A stretch of 64,000 nt of DNA from Betaproteobacteria bacterium (GCA_028292435.1 JAQGMI010000162.1:1-64000); one strand, 5' to 3'. Numbered from the stretch's first letter, positions 32,271 through 41,786 are shown. Notes: a model not told the origin generated them from the sequence alone. Numbers and translations are program-made.

Positions 32271-33302
32271 TTACATAATGCGCCAGCTGACCGTGCCGCC
32301 GGCGCGGAACGGCACCAGTCTGTCGTTGTGGTACGGCAATTCTTTCGGCACGTTCCACACTTCCTTGATCAGCGTGATTTTGTCTTTGTTGCGCGGCAGC
32401 CCGTAGAAGAGCGGCCCGAATGTGCTCGCGAATCCTTCGAGCTTTTCGAGCGCGTTGTAAGCGCCGAAAATCTCCGCATAAAGCTCGATGGCGGCATGGG
32501 CGGTGTACATGCCGGCACATCCGCAGGCGGCCTCCTTGGTGTCGCGCGCATGCGGCGCACTGTCGGTGCCGAGAAAGAACTTGGGGTTACCGCTCGTTGC
32601 CGCTTCGATCAAGGCCAACCGGTCATCTTCACGCTTAAGGATCGGCAGGCAGTAATGATGCGGGCGGATGCCGCCGGCGAACAGCGCGTTGCGGTTAAGC
32701 AGCAGATGATGCGCCGTAATCGTGGCGGCAACCCGCGGTGGCGCTGCCAGCACAAAACGCACCGCTTCCTTCGTCGTGATGTGCTCGAATACGAGGCGCA
32801 GCTTCGGAAACTTCTGCAGCACCGGCAACAGCACGCGGTCGATAAAGATCCGCTCGCGGTCGAAGATATCGACATTCGGGTAAGTCACTTCGCCGTGCAC
32901 CAGCAGCGGCAGACCGCATTCCTCCATCGCGGCGAGCGCATCCTCGCATCGGCTGAGTTCGCTGACGCCCGCATCCGAATTCGTCGTTGCGCCCGCCGGA
33001 TAGTATTTGACCGCGTGCACCGCGCCGCTTGCCTTGGCGCGCTTGATCTCCTTGCCGGTCGTATTGTCGGTCAGATACAGCGTCATCAGCGGCTCGAACG
33101 CCATGCCATCGGGCAGTGCCGACACGATTCGCTCGCGATAGCCGATAGCCATGTCGGTCGTCGTCACCGGCGCCTTCAAATTCGGCATCACGATCGCGCG
33201 CGCGAAGCGTCTGGCCGTATCGGGCAGCACCGCGCGCATGTAGTCGCCGTCGCGCAGATGCAGATGCCAATCGTCCGGACGGGTAATCGTGACTCGGGTC
33301 AT
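32271..33302 (-). CDS. pyrC: Dihydroorotase, class II
   Basis: Zinc amidohydrolase of pyrimidine synthesis, cyclising carbamoyl-aspartate. It is 343 aa, the size of the E. coli-type enzyme. Metal ligands H13 and H15 are in [11 protein letters not shown], carboxylated K99 is in [15 protein letters not shown], then HGEVT, FEHITT, and the catalytic Asp in [10 protein letters not shown]. It is a single gene with its own 70-base upstream gap, next to rnpB. Confidence 0.97.
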   Translation of the reverse strand: MTRVTITRPDDWHLHLRDGDYMRAVLPDTARRFARAIVMPNLKAPVTTTDMAIGYRERIVSALPDGMAFEPLMTLYLTDNTTGKEIKRAKASGAVHAVKYYPAGATTNSDAGVSELSRCEDALAAMEECGLPLLVHGEVTYPNVDIFDRERIFIDRVLLPVLQKFPKLRLVFEHITTKEAVRFVLAAPPRVAATITAHHLLLNRNALFAGGIRPHHYCLPILKREDDRLALIEAATSGNPKFFLGTDSAPHARDTKEAACGCAGMYTAHAAIELYAEIFGAYNALEKLEGFASTFGPLFYGLPRNKDKITLIKEVWNVPKELPYHNDRLVPFRAGGTVSWRIM

Positions 33303-33374
33303 TGCTGCTCCGTATGCAAGGGAAGCCGGGTTTAAAGTGCGTGCATCTTAAGCGCTGAATTGCGATTAGTAAAA

Positions 33375-34214
33375 CTACGCGCCCTTGCCGAGCGCGAGCG
33401 CTAATTCGTAGACATCATTTTTGCGCGCTCCGGTAAGTTCAGTCGCGAGCTTGACCGCCTGTTTGAGCGACAGCTCGCGCATCAGCACTTCGAGTACATG
33501 CGTCAGTGCGACGGCGTCGGGCGCCGCGGCCGTTGGCGCACCCTCAACCAGCAAAACAAATTCACCTTTGAGCTGATTGGCGTCCGCCTCGAACCACGCG
33601 GCCGCTTCGCCCAGCGCGCAGCGGTGCATGGTCTCGAACAGTTTCGTCAGTTCGCGCGCGATTGTGACGGTGCGGTCGCCGAGCACCTCGGCCATCGCCG
33701 CGATACTCGCCGCTACGCGATGCGGCGCCTCGTAAAAAACCAGCAGGTAAGGCGACGCCTTGAGCGCTTCGAGCTCGCGTTTGCGCGCCGCGGCCTGCTG
33801 CGGAAGAAATCCATAGAATAGAAAATGCGGCGCCGTGATCCCGGCGGCGGATAGCGCACAAATCGCCGCGTTCGCGCCGGGAATGGGAACGACCGGGTAG
33901 CCCGCTTCACGCACCGCGCAAACGGCTAGCGCGCCCGGATCCGAAATCGCCGGCGTGCCGGCGTCGGTAATCAGCGCAATCGATTTGCCTTGCGCAAGCA
34001 GGTCCACCAGCTTGTACGCAGCGGTGCGCTCGTTGTGTTCATGCAGCGAGATGACGCGGGTGTCGATGCCATGGTGTTTGAGCAGATGCAGCGCATTGCG
34101 CGTGTCTTCGGCGGCGATCACGTCGCAGCGCTTCAATACGTCGAGTGCGCGCAATGTGATATCGGCCAGATTTCCAATCGGGGTGGCGACTACATATAAT
34201 GAGGACTGCTCCAT
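33375..34214 (-). CDS. rsmI: 16S rRNA (cytidine1402-2'-O)-methyltransferase RsmI
   Basis: SAM-dependent methylase (YraL) acting on C1402 of 16S rRNA. I start at ATG 34214 (MEQSSLYVVATPIGNLADIT, 279 aa), which has GGGCGGGA in front and leaves 15 bases to the divergent lpoA-like gene; an earlier ATG at 34247 would overlap that gene. AAEDTRNALHLL, LITDAGTPAISDPG, PIPGANAAICALSAAG and the C-terminal FVLLVEG are conserved. The divergent pairing with an LpoA homologue is common in proteobacteria. Confidence 0.95.
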   Translation of the reverse strand: MEQSSLYVVATPIGNLADITLRALDVLKRCDVIAAEDTRNALHLLKHHGIDTRVISLHEHNERTAAYKLVDLLAQGKSIALITDAGTPAISDPGALAVCAVREAGYPVVPIPGANAAICALSAAGITAPHFLFYGFLPQQAAARKRELEALKASPYLLVFYEAPHRVAASIAAMAEVLGDRTVTIARELTKLFETMHRCALGEAAAWFEADANQLKGEFVLLVEGAPTAAAPDAVALTHVLEVLMRELSLKQAVKLATELTGARKNDVYELALALGKGA

Positions 34215-34229
34215 TCCCGCCCGTCCCTG

Positions 34230-35297
34230 ATGCGCCGTCTCGTTCATCGCCTGGCTGTCGCTCTCGTGTTGCTCCCGGCGTTACTATACGGCGGCATCAC
34301 GGTGTTCGCTACCAATACTGCCGGCGCGGCGGCGCGCGAACCGCACATCGCATTGATTTTGCCGTTGACATCGCCTTCGTTCGCCAAACATGCCGACGCC
34401 GTACGCCAGGGCTTCATGGCGGCGGCAAAAGGCGCGCCGAAAAATATTCCGCCGGTGCGCGTCTATCCCGTCAATGAAGACACTTTAAACGTGCTGACGA
34501 TTTACGAGCAGGCGCTCGAATCCGGCGCGCAACTGGTCGTCGGTCCGCTCACGCGCAACGGTGTAGCGGCGCTCGCGGCCAGCAGTCTCGTCACTGTGCC
34601 GACGCTCGCGCTCAACACGCTGGAAGCGAAAGCGGGCGCGCCCGCGCGCATGTATCTGTTCGGCCTCGGTGTCGAACAGGAAGCACGCCAGATCGCGCAA
34701 ATTGCCCGCGACGACGGACGCCGCAATGCGTTTGTACTCGGGGACGGCACGGCGCTGGGCAAACGCATGCGCCAGGCGTTCGTCGCCGAGTTTGCGCGAC
34801 GTGGCGGCATCACGGTGGCTGAGCTGAGTTTCGCCGACGATCAGGCGGGCCTCGCCAAGTTGCGGCAGACGGTCGATCTCAAAGTCGCCGATATGTTATT
34901 CATGGCGGTTGATGCGCCGCGCGCGAAAATCGCGCGGCCCTATCTCGGCAGTCTGCCCGTCTATGCGACGTCGCAAATCAATGCCGACGCCGGCCCATCT
35001 GGCGCGAGCGAGTTCAATGGCGTGCGTTTTGTCGAGATGCCCTGGCTGCTTCAGCCCGATCATCCGGCTGTCATGATTTATCCGCGTGTGCAGTTCGATT
35101 CGATCGAGTTCGAGCGTCTGTACGCACTCGGCATCGACGCCTTCAGGCTCGGGCTCGAATTGCTCAAGGGCACGCGCGAGCCGGCGATCGACGGCGTGAC
35201 AGGCCAGATTCGATTGCGCGAGCAGCAATTCGTGCGCGAACTGACGGCCGCGCAGTTCGTGAATGGCAAGCCGGCCGTGCAGAGCGCGCGGCGCTGA
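34230..35297 (+). CDS. LpoA/LppC-like penicillin-binding protein activator, short form without lipobox
   Basis: A 355-aa exported protein matching the C-terminal periplasmic-binding-like domain of LpoA (LppC), the outer-membrane activator of PBP1A. It shows HIALILPLTSPSFAKHADAV, a VRQGF helix, VVGPLTRNGVAALA, YATSQINAD, and FNGVRFVEMPWLLQ. It lacks the N-terminal TPR-like domain of E. coli LpoA (nearly 700 aa). Its signal sequence ends in AxA-type AGAAA and contains no cysteine, so it should be soluble in the periplasm rather than a lipoprotein. First gene of lpoA-yraN-gmhA-BON. Confidence 0.85.
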   Translation: MRRLVHRLAVALVLLPALLYGGITVFATNTAGAAAREPHIALILPLTSPSFAKHADAVRQGFMAAAKGAPKNIPPVRVYPVNEDTLNVLTIYEQALESGAQLVVGPLTRNGVAALAASSLVTVPTLALNTLEAKAGAPARMYLFGLGVEQEARQIAQIARDDGRRNAFVLGDGTALGKRMRQAFVAEFARRGGITVAELSFADDQAGLAKLRQTVDLKVADMLFMAVDAPRAKIARPYLGSLPVYATSQINADAGPSGASEFNGVRFVEMPWLLQPDHPAVMIYPRVQFDSIEFERLYALGIDAFRLGLELLKGTREPAIDGVTGQIRLREQQFVRELTAAQFVNGKPAVQSARR

Positions 35298-35638
35298 TGA
35301 GCGCGCGCGGCGCCGACGCCGAGAATCTCGCCGCCGCGTTTCTTGAACGAGCCGGCCTCAAACTGGTCGAACGCAATTATCGCTGCCGATTCGGCGAAAT
35401 CGATTTGATCGCTCGCGACGGCGCGACGCTGGTCTTTGTCGAGGTGCGGATGCGCTCGAGTGAACGTTTCGGCGGCGCGGCTGCCAGTATTACCGCAGCC
35501 AAGCAGGCGAAATTGTTGCGTACGGCGCGACATTATCTGGCCGATATGGCGCGCGCGCCGGAATGCCGCTTCGACGCCTTGCTTGTCAATGGCACAAGCA
35601 ATGCAATCGAGTGGCTCAAAAATGCGTTGGCCGAATGA
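35297..35638 (+). CDS. yraN: YraN / UPF0102 endonuclease-fold protein
   Basis: A 113-aa protein of UPF0102, a predicted restriction-endonuclease-like fold. The core motif is visible: ENLAAAFLERAGLKLVERNYR, then GEIDLIARDGATLVFVEVRMR, where E and D of GEIDLI and the E of VEVR match the nuclease signature. Function in cells is not established. Its ATG overlaps the stop of the LpoA-like gene (TGATG). Part of the well-known rsmI/lpoA-yraN-gmhA/diaA neighbourhood. Confidence 0.93.
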   Translation: MSARGADAENLAAAFLERAGLKLVERNYRCRFGEIDLIARDGATLVFVEVRMRSSERFGGAAASITAAKQAKLLRTARHYLADMARAPECRFDALLVNGTSNAIEWLKNALAE

Positions 35639-35673
35639 TTGTGGGATAATCCGCCGACTTTAACGGGCAAAAA

Positions 35674-36264
35674 ATGGACTTGATCAGCAGAATCAGCGAG
35701 AACTTTTCGGAAAGTGCGCATCTCAAACTGCAAAGCATGGATGCACTGGCTAAACCGATCGCCGACGCCGCTGAACGCATGGTCCAGTGCCTGCGAGGAG
35801 ATGGCAAGATACTCGCCTGCGGTAACGGCGGTTCCGCAGCTGATTCGCAGCATTTCTCCGCTGAGTTGCTGAACCGATTCGAAATGGAACGGCCGGGCCT
35901 TGCCGCCATCGCCCTGACGACCGATACCTCGACGCTCACTTCGATCGCCAACGATTACGACTTCGAACAGATCTTTTCCAAGCAGGTGCGCGCGCTCGGG
36001 CATAAAAACGACGTGCTGCTCGCCATTACGACGAGCGGGAATTCAAAAAACGTTTTATCCGCGGTGACCGCGGCGCACGAAAACGGGATGAGCGTCGTCG
36101 GGCTCACCGGGCGCAACGGCGGCGCCATGACCGAAGCGCTGCAAGCCGGCGATATTCACATCTGCGTGCCGGCGCAAAGCACCGCGCGCATTCAGGAAGT
36201 ACATTTACTTACGTTGCATTGCCTGTGCGATGCAATCGATTGTCTGTTACTGGGAGTCGACTGA
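35674..36264 (+). CDS. gmhA: SIS-domain phosphoheptose isomerase GmhA (DiaA-like position)
   Basis: A 196-aa SIS-domain protein. The place after yraN is that of E. coli diaA (DnaA regulator), and the two families are close. Here all four metal ligands of GmhA are kept: H60 and E64 (SQHFSAEL), Q174 and H182 (QEVHLLTLH), close to E. coli H61, E65, Q172 and H180. DiaA has lost the glutamate. Together with rfaE2 two genes on, a sedoheptulose-7-phosphate isomerase for ADP-heptose synthesis is the better reading. A DiaA-like role cannot be excluded. Confidence 0.82.
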   Translation: MDLISRISENFSESAHLKLQSMDALAKPIADAAERMVQCLRGDGKILACGNGGSAADSQHFSAELLNRFEMERPGLAAIALTTDTSTLTSIANDYDFEQIFSKQVRALGHKNDVLLAITTSGNSKNVLSAVTAAHENGMSVVGLTGRNGGAMTEALQAGDIHICVPAQSTARIQEVHLLTLHCLCDAIDCLLLGVD

Positions 36265-36845
36265 TGAATCTGCAAAAACTGCGTCTGATTGCTTTGATCA
36301 TTGTCATGCCGATGCTGGCGGCGAATCTTGCCGGCTGCGTTGCGGCAGTTGTTGGCGGCGCTGGCGGCGCCGCGCTCGTCGGTGCGGACCGACGCACCGT
36401 CGGCACGGTGACCGAAGATGAAGGCATCGAACTCAAAGCGGCTAACCGCATTCGCGATAAGTACAAGGACGCACACTTCAACCTCACGAGCTTCAGCCGC
36501 ATGGTGCTGATTACCGGCGAGGCAACCGACGCATCAATGAAGTCGGACATCGAAAAAATTGTCGCCGCCGTTGACAACGTGCGCGGCGTCTACAACGAGA
36601 TGGCGATCGGCGCACCGACGGCCTTGTCGGCGCGTGCGAACGACTCGTTCGTCACCTCGAAAGTCAAGGCGCGCTTTGTCGACCAGCAGAAGTTCAACGC
36701 CGTGCACGTCAAGGTCGTGACTGAAGCGAACGTCGTTTACCTGCTCGGTCTGGTCAAACGCAAAGAAGGCGACGACGCGGTCGAAATTGCGCGCACGACA
36801 AGCGGCGTGCAGCGAGTCGTCAAGCTGTTTGAATATATCGACTAG
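36264..36845 (+). CDS. Outer-membrane lipoprotein with two BON domains (DolP/YraP-like)
   Basis: A 193-aa lipoprotein starting at ATG 36264, whose ATG overlaps the gmhA stop. The signal peptide ends in the lipobox LAGC, followed by a glycine-rich AAVVGGAGGAALVG stretch. Two BON domains follow: about IELKAANRIRDKYK to NVRGVYNEM, and SFVTSKVKARFVDQ to GVQRVVKLFEYID. E. coli DolP supports outer-membrane integrity and BamA function. The position after the SIS gene is the same as for dolP. The role here is inferred. Confidence 0.88.
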   Translation: MNLQKLRLIALIIVMPMLAANLAGCVAAVVGGAGGAALVGADRRTVGTVTEDEGIELKAANRIRDKYKDAHFNLTSFSRMVLITGEATDASMKSDIEKIVAAVDNVRGVYNEMAIGAPTALSARANDSFVTSKVKARFVDQQKFNAVHVKVVTEANVVYLLGLVKRKEGDDAVEIARTTSGVQRVVKLFEYID

Positions 36846-36866
36846 CGGACGAGCCCTGCGGCCGCA

Positions 36867-37367
36867 GTGACATCAGCCCGCGTGCAGACCGTCCCCGAAT
36901 TCGAAAAAAAAATCTGCACGCCGGCCGAACTTGCCGCGCGCGCGTTGCAGCTTGCACGGCCGCTGGTGTTCACCAACGGCGTCTTCGACATCCTGCATCG
37001 CGGTCATGCGACCTACCTGGCACAGGCGCGGGGTTTCGGCGCGAGCCTGGTTGTCGCACTCAATTGCGATGCGTCGGCCCGGCGTCTGGCCAAAGGTCCC
37101 GACCGGCCCATCAACCCGCTTGCCGACCGCATAGCGCTCGTCGCGGCGCTCGAAGCCGTCACGCTGGTGACGTCTTTTGACGAAGACACCCCGCTCGCGC
37201 TGATCAACTTGCTCCGTCCGGACGTGCTGGTCAAAGGCGGCGATTGGCCGGTTGACTCGATCGTCGGCGCGGCTGAAGTAAAGAGCTGGGGCGGCGCAGT
37301 ACGTTCAATCGCGTTTGCGCACGAGCGCTCGACCACCGCGACGCTCAAGAAAATTCGCGGCGTTTAG
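36867..37367 (+). CDS. rfaE2: D-glycero-beta-D-manno-heptose 1-phosphate adenylyltransferase
   Basis: The adenylyltransferase half of HldE as a separate 166-aa protein, making ADP-heptose for the LPS inner core. GTG start. It has the nucleotidyltransferase HxGH motif, H44-R-G-H47 in VFDILHRGHATY, then DRIALVAALEAV, VLVKGGDWPVDSIVG and the end FAHERSTTATLKKIRG (ISTT-like). Its partner kinase domain (rfaE1) is not in the window. Forward, 21 bases after the BON lipoprotein. Confidence 0.94.
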   Translation: MTSARVQTVPEFEKKICTPAELAARALQLARPLVFTNGVFDILHRGHATYLAQARGFGASLVVALNCDASARRLAKGPDRPINPLADRIALVAALEAVTLVTSFDEDTPLALINLLRPDVLVKGGDWPVDSIVGAAEVKSWGGAVRSIAFAHERSTTATLKKIRGV

Positions 37368-38029
37368 TTTTTAGCGGTAAGCGCGTCAGCGCACGCGGCG
37401 ACTTTCAGCTGCGCCGTCGGAAAACTCGCTTTCAGCTCGGCAATTTTCGCGGCGAGCACATCGCCCGGATCGCGAATCACGAAAGTCACGCTTTTTTCGC
37501 CGCGCGAACCGACGATCGCGGAGCGCACGCCTTTCTGGCGCAGTTGCGCAAGGTAGCCATTGGCCGCTTCGTCGCTCTTGAAGTCGCTGCCGAACGCAAT
37601 GGCATAGCGCCATTGCTCGTTGTCCTGGACCGTCGAAAAATCCAACACGCCGCGGGTTTTTAATTCACTCGCTTTCTTGTCGACTTCGGCCTGGCTTTTA
37701 AGCGGCGGAATATAGACCCAGTAGCGATCGCTCGATTCACGCTGGGTGATCTTGTCGCGCATGCCGACTTTTTCGAGCGCCGCCCCGGCCTTCGTCGAAT
37801 CGTCCGCCGTAAAGCCGCCCCACTCCAGGCACACCAGCGCCGGCTTGCCGCTGGATACATCATTGCGCGGCGGCTGAGGGGAGGATGCGGGCTTTATAAG
37901 CTTCATTTTTTCCGGCGCGATCTGCAGCAGCATTAACTGGTTGTCAGCGCTCGCCCGGCTTTCGGCGAAACGAATGTAACCGAAAGCGCCGGCATTCAGG
38001 AGCAGAAAGATCAGAAACAGGAGTCGCAT
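37364..38029 (-). CDS. SPOR-domain protein
   Basis: A 221-aa protein with one N-terminal membrane helix (LLFLIFLLLNAGAFGYIRFAE) and a C-terminal SPOR domain (from YWVYIPPLKSQAEVDKKASEL through KSVTFVIRDPGDVLAAKIAEL). SPOR domains bind denuded glycan strands at the septum. A linker with CLEWGGFTADDSTKAGAALEK precedes it. It lies 3 bases downstream of coaX and overlaps the convergent rfaE2 end by 4 bases. No specific name can be given. Confidence 0.82.
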   Translation of the reverse strand: MRLLFLIFLLLNAGAFGYIRFAESRASADNQLMLLQIAPEKMKLIKPASSPQPPRNDVSSGKPALVCLEWGGFTADDSTKAGAALEKVGMRDKITQRESSDRYWVYIPPLKSQAEVDKKASELKTRGVLDFSTVQDNEQWRYAIAFGSDFKSDEAANGYLAQLRQKGVRSAIVGSRGEKSVTFVIRDPGDVLAAKIAELKASFPTAQLKVAACADALTAKN

Positions 38030-38032
38030 GGT

Positions 38033-38800
38033 TTATTTTTCCCGGCGCTTCGCGACAGCGCCGTTGGCTATGGTCAGCAAACCTTCGAGCACGAGATTAT
38101 CCACCAGCTTTACTTCGAGGTTAAGGTGCGGCGCGAGCACTGTCGCGCCGCCTCCGGATATTACACACAGCGGCGACACCTGACCGGCATCCTCGAGAAA
38201 TCCCGCCATGCGCTCGATCGCGCCGCATGATGCGTTAATAGCGCCGCTCATGATGGCATCGCCCGTGGCGTCGGGAAAAAAACTGAATTTGCCGGGCCGC
38301 CGCTTGAGGCCGGCGGTATTCTCGGCAAGCGCCGTGCGCATCAGATCGACGCCGGGCACGATGACGCCGCCCGCAAATACGCCGTCGGCGGTCAACGCAT
38401 CGACCGTCAATGCGGTGCCCGCATTCACGACGACAGCGGCGACGCCGAATAACCGATAAGCGCCAATCACCGACGCCCAGCGGTCGGGCCCGAGTTGCGC
38501 GGGCTTCGCATAACTGCTTCTGATGCCCGCTTGCGCGCGCGTGCTTGTGAGCCATACAGGCTCCGGCTGCACCGGCACTTGCTTTGACAATTTCCGGCGC
38601 AGCGCGTCACCCGCGACGTTCGATATGATGACCGCCTCCAGTTGCGGCAGGCGCGCAAACGCCGTTTTTAATCGGGTCACGTTAGCGGTTTCGACCCAGG
38701 CACGCGTGCGCCAGCGGGCGCCGTCGTGAAGTCCCCACTTCACTCGCGTATTGCCCGCGTCGATAGCGAGCACCATGCGCTTGACGCTGGCCGCCTTCAT
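38033..38800 (-). CDS. coaX: Type III pantothenate kinase
   Basis: First step of CoA synthesis from pantothenate, type III enzyme (ASKHA fold, monovalent-cation dependent, CoA-insensitive). It is 255 aa; MVLAIDAGNTRVKWGL at residue 9 is the canonical start and could be the real one. GPDRWASVIGAYRLFG, VVVNAGTALTVDALTADGVFAGGVIVPG and a C-terminal VISGGGATVLAPHL are conserved. ATGA overlap with birA, the usual birA-coaX pair. Confidence 0.95.
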   Translation of the reverse strand: MKAASVKRMVLAIDAGNTRVKWGLHDGARWRTRAWVETANVTRLKTAFARLPQLEAVIISNVAGDALRRKLSKQVPVQPEPVWLTSTRAQAGIRSSYAKPAQLGPDRWASVIGAYRLFGVAAVVVNAGTALTVDALTADGVFAGGVIVPGVDLMRTALAENTAGLKRRPGKFSFFPDATGDAIMSGAINASCGAIERMAGFLEDAGQVSPLCVISGGGATVLAPHLNLEVKLVDNLVLEGLLTIANGAVAKRREK

Positions 38801-39774
38801 GCCGCTAAGCGCAGGCTCACTTCGCCGCTATGAAAACGCAATTGGCCGGACTTCGTCGCCACCAGCAACGCACCGTTGTCGGCGACGCCTTCGGCGGTGC
38901 CATTGACGATGCCGCCGTCGGGCAGGGCAATCTTCACGGGCTTGTCACGATACACGTCGTAGCTTTGCCATTCGGCGCGAAACGGCGCAAATCCCTCGCG
39001 CGCAAAAACGCCGAGCACGCGCTCGAGCTCAAGCAGCAACGATGCGAGCACACGATTGCGCTCTGGCACCTGTCCGGTTGCCGCAGTCAGATCGACCGCC
39101 GGCTGATCGATACGGTCGAGCATGAGCGCCGGCATGCGGCAGTTCAAGCCGATGCCGATCACCGCTGCACTCGGTCCCAGCATATCGCCCTGCATTTCGA
39201 TCAACATGCCGGCGAGCTTGCGTCCCTGCCACAACACATCGTTCGGCCACTTCAAGCCCGCACCTTTGACCTGGTGTTGTGCGAGCGCGCGCATCGTCGC
39301 GACGCCGACCGCAAGACTGAGCCCGGCGAGAAAACCGGCGCCCTGCTCGAATCGCCACAGCAGCGAAAATGTGAGCGCCGCCCCCGGCAGCGCATGCCAG
39401 GCACGGCCGCGCCGACCGCGGCCGTCGGTTTGCCACTCGGCCGCAAGCACACTGCCGCTTCGAGCACCCGCCGCCGCGCGCGCCATCAGCTGCGTATTCG
39501 TGGAATCGGCGCGGTCGAGCACGTCGACGGCGAAACGCGCTGCAGCCGGGCCCAATGCCGTATGGATCTTTTCCGGCGCGAGCAGCGCGAGCGGTTCGGC
39601 CAGGCGATAACCGCGGCCACGCACCTTGAAAATTTCGATGCCATGCGCATCCAGCGCATGCAGCGCATTCCACACGCTCGCGCGCGACACGCCGAGCACG
39701 CGCGCCATCGCCTCACCCGAACGGAATTCGCCATCGGCCAGCATCCGCAAGGTGTGAAAAGTCAGGGCGTTCAT
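38797..39774 (-). CDS. birA: Bifunctional biotin--protein ligase / biotin operon repressor BirA
   Basis: Activates biotin and attaches it to carboxyl carrier proteins. It is 325 aa from ATG 39774. An N-terminal winged helix-turn-helix (LRMLADGEFRSGEAMARVLG, VSRASVWNALHALDAHGIEI) suggests it also represses biotin genes. The ligase domain shows DSTNTQLMARA, the biotinyl-AMP loop QTDGRGRRGRAWHA, and the LKWPNDVLWQGRKLAGMLIE segment. A longer frame to 39828 would overlap the divergent kinase gene and is rejected. Confidence 0.94.
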   Translation of the reverse strand: MNALTFHTLRMLADGEFRSGEAMARVLGVSRASVWNALHALDAHGIEIFKVRGRGYRLAEPLALLAPEKIHTALGPAAARFAVDVLDRADSTNTQLMARAAAGARSGSVLAAEWQTDGRGRRGRAWHALPGAALTFSLLWRFEQGAGFLAGLSLAVGVATMRALAQHQVKGAGLKWPNDVLWQGRKLAGMLIEMQGDMLGPSAAVIGIGLNCRMPALMLDRIDQPAVDLTAATGQVPERNRVLASLLLELERVLGVFAREGFAPFRAEWQSYDVYRDKPVKIALPDGGIVNGTAEGVADNGALLVATKSGQLRFHSGEVSLRLAA

Positions 39775-39821
39775 GAGCTCGTATAGAATAGTCGATAAAC
39801 CCGCTTTAGAGGAAACACGCC

Positions 39822-41786
39822 TTGGCAAGCCGTCAGCAGGCGAAAAAAAAACCGCCCCGCAAACGCGCAGCCACCCGCAAAGCGCCGGCGGTCAAACGGT
39901 CAGCGAGCGTTGCGCTAACCAGCGGCATACACCTCGATCAGGATTTCCTGACGACCGTCTTTAACGTCGCGCGCATCGGCATCTGCCTCACCGACGAGAA
40001 CGGCTACTTCGTCGAGGTCAATCCGGCATTCTGTGAGCTGTTCGGCTATACGAGCACCGAACTCGTACGGGCGCCTGGCATGCCCGGTGCGCGGCCGTTT
40101 CTCGACTTCGTGCACGCGGACGATCGCTCGCTCGTGTTCGCGAATCACTTGCGCCGGATTCGCGGCGAGCCCATCACGGCGTATTACCCGTTTCGCATCG
40201 TCGACAAAGCGCAGCGCGTGCGCTGGCTCGAGATCAACGCGGTCCTGCTCAAGTGGAAAAACCGCCGCACCACGCTCTCGTTCCTGCTCGACGTCACCGA
40301 ACGTACGGCGCTGCAGCAGGAGTTGCGCCAGGGCCTCATCGAGCGCGAAGCGATTCTCGACAATTCGCTCGTCGGCATCGCATTTCTCGATGCCGAGAAC
40401 CGCGTCAAGTGGAACAACCGGATGTTCGAGCAGATTTACGGCACTACGCGCGGTGAATTGATCGGCCGTCACGCGGAATTCGCATTTCCGACGCACGACG
40501 ATTACATCGCGTTCGGGCGCGCCGCAGGCCAGACGATTGCCGCGGGCGGAGTCTATGAAAAAGAATTGCCGATGCAGCGGCAGGATGGCACGCGGTTTTC
40601 GGCGTTCGTCTCCGGCAAAGCGATCGACAATGCGGACCTGGACAAAGGTATCGTGTGGGTGGTGCGCGATGTCACGCGCCGCATCACATTGCAGCGCGAA
40701 TTGAGCCAAACGCTGCTCGAACGCGAAGCGATCCTGCAGAGCACGCTTGTCGGCATCACGTTCTCGGTCAATCGCCGGCACTTGTGGCTGAACCAGACGC
40801 TCGCGCGCATGCTCGGCTATGAAGTCGCCGACCTGATCGGACAGTTGAGCGTCATTCACTTTCCCGACCAGCCAAGTTTCGACGCGCTGGGCGCCGCCGC
40901 CTATCCGATGCTCGCCAGCGGGCAGCCGTACTCGACCGAAGCGCAGATGAAACGCAAGGACGGCTCGCTTGTGTGGTGCCAGGTCTACGGCAACGCCATC
41001 GATGCGCACGATCTCATTAAGGGCACGATCTGGACGTTCGTCGATATCAGCGAACGCAAGCGCGCCGAAGCGGAAATTCATCGCGCGCTCGAAAAAGAAC
41101 GCGAATTGAATGAGCTGAAATCGCGCTTCGTCGCGATGACTTCACATGAATTCCGCACGCCGCTCGCCACCATCCTGTCGTCGTCGGAACTGCTCGAGCA
41201 ATACTCGGAAAAACTGACGGCGAATGACAAAAAAGAGATGTTCGAAAGCATCCGCGCCGGCGTCGAGCGGATGGCGAAAATGCTCGACGACGTGCTGATG
41301 ATCGGCCGCGCCGAAGCACATATGGTCGAATTCAATCCGGCGCCCCTTAATCTCGCCGAATTTTGCGAACGGCTCGTTGACGAGACTCGGCGCACGAAAT
41401 CGTCCGCGCATGCGCTCGCGTTTTCGTTTGACGGCCCGCGCCGCCAGGTGGTCATGGACGAGAAGCTGTTGCGGCACGCATTGACCAATCTGCTCACCAA
41501 CGCGCTCAAGTATTCCCCGGACGGCGGCACGATCGAATTCAATGCCCGCCTCGCTGATTCGATTGCCGAATTCGACGTCGTCGATCATGGCATTGGGATA
41601 CCGGCCGAAGATCAGGCACGGCTGTTCGAGAGCTTTCATCGCGCAGGCAACGTCGGCACCATCGCCGGCACCGGCCTCGGCCTCGCGATCGTCAAGAAAT
41701 CCGTCGATCTGCAGCGCGGCAGCATTTCGTTCAACAGCCGCGTCGGCAAAGGCACGCGCTTTACGGTCGCCATCCCGCTCTCGTGA
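39822..41786 (+). CDS. Cytoplasmic sensor histidine kinase with three PAS domains
   Basis: A 654-aa kinase with TTG start and no transmembrane segment. A basic N-terminus (KKKPPRKRAATRK) precedes three PAS domains with PAC ends (about 40-165, 170-295, 300-415; the ends read LDVTERT, RDVTRR and VDISERK). The HisKA domain has the phospho-acceptor H442 in MTSHEFRTPL. The HATPase domain has the N box (LLTNALKYSPDGG), DHGIGIPAEDQARLFESF and GTGLGLAIVKK. It overlaps the first receiver gene by 4 bases and is followed by a second. The signal sensed is unknown. Confidence 0.9.
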   Translation: MASRQQAKKKPPRKRAATRKAPAVKRSASVALTSGIHLDQDFLTTVFNVARIGICLTDENGYFVEVNPAFCELFGYTSTELVRAPGMPGARPFLDFVHADDRSLVFANHLRRIRGEPITAYYPFRIVDKAQRVRWLEINAVLLKWKNRRTTLSFLLDVTERTALQQELRQGLIEREAILDNSLVGIAFLDAENRVKWNNRMFEQIYGTTRGELIGRHAEFAFPTHDDYIAFGRAAGQTIAAGGVYEKELPMQRQDGTRFSAFVSGKAIDNADLDKGIVWVVRDVTRRITLQRELSQTLLEREAILQSTLVGITFSVNRRHLWLNQTLARMLGYEVADLIGQLSVIHFPDQPSFDALGAAAYPMLASGQPYSTEAQMKRKDGSLVWCQVYGNAIDAHDLIKGTIWTFVDISERKRAEAEIHRALEKERELNELKSRFVAMTSHEFRTPLATILSSSELLEQYSEKLTANDKKEMFESIRAGVERMAKMLDDVLMIGRAEAHMVEFNPAPLNLAEFCERLVDETRRTKSSAHALAFSFDGPRRQVVMDEKLLRHALTNLLTNALKYSPDGGTIEFNARLADSIAEFDVVDHGIGIPAEDQARLFESFHRAGNVGTIAGTGLGLAIVKKSVDLQRGSISFNSRVGKGTRFTVAIPLS

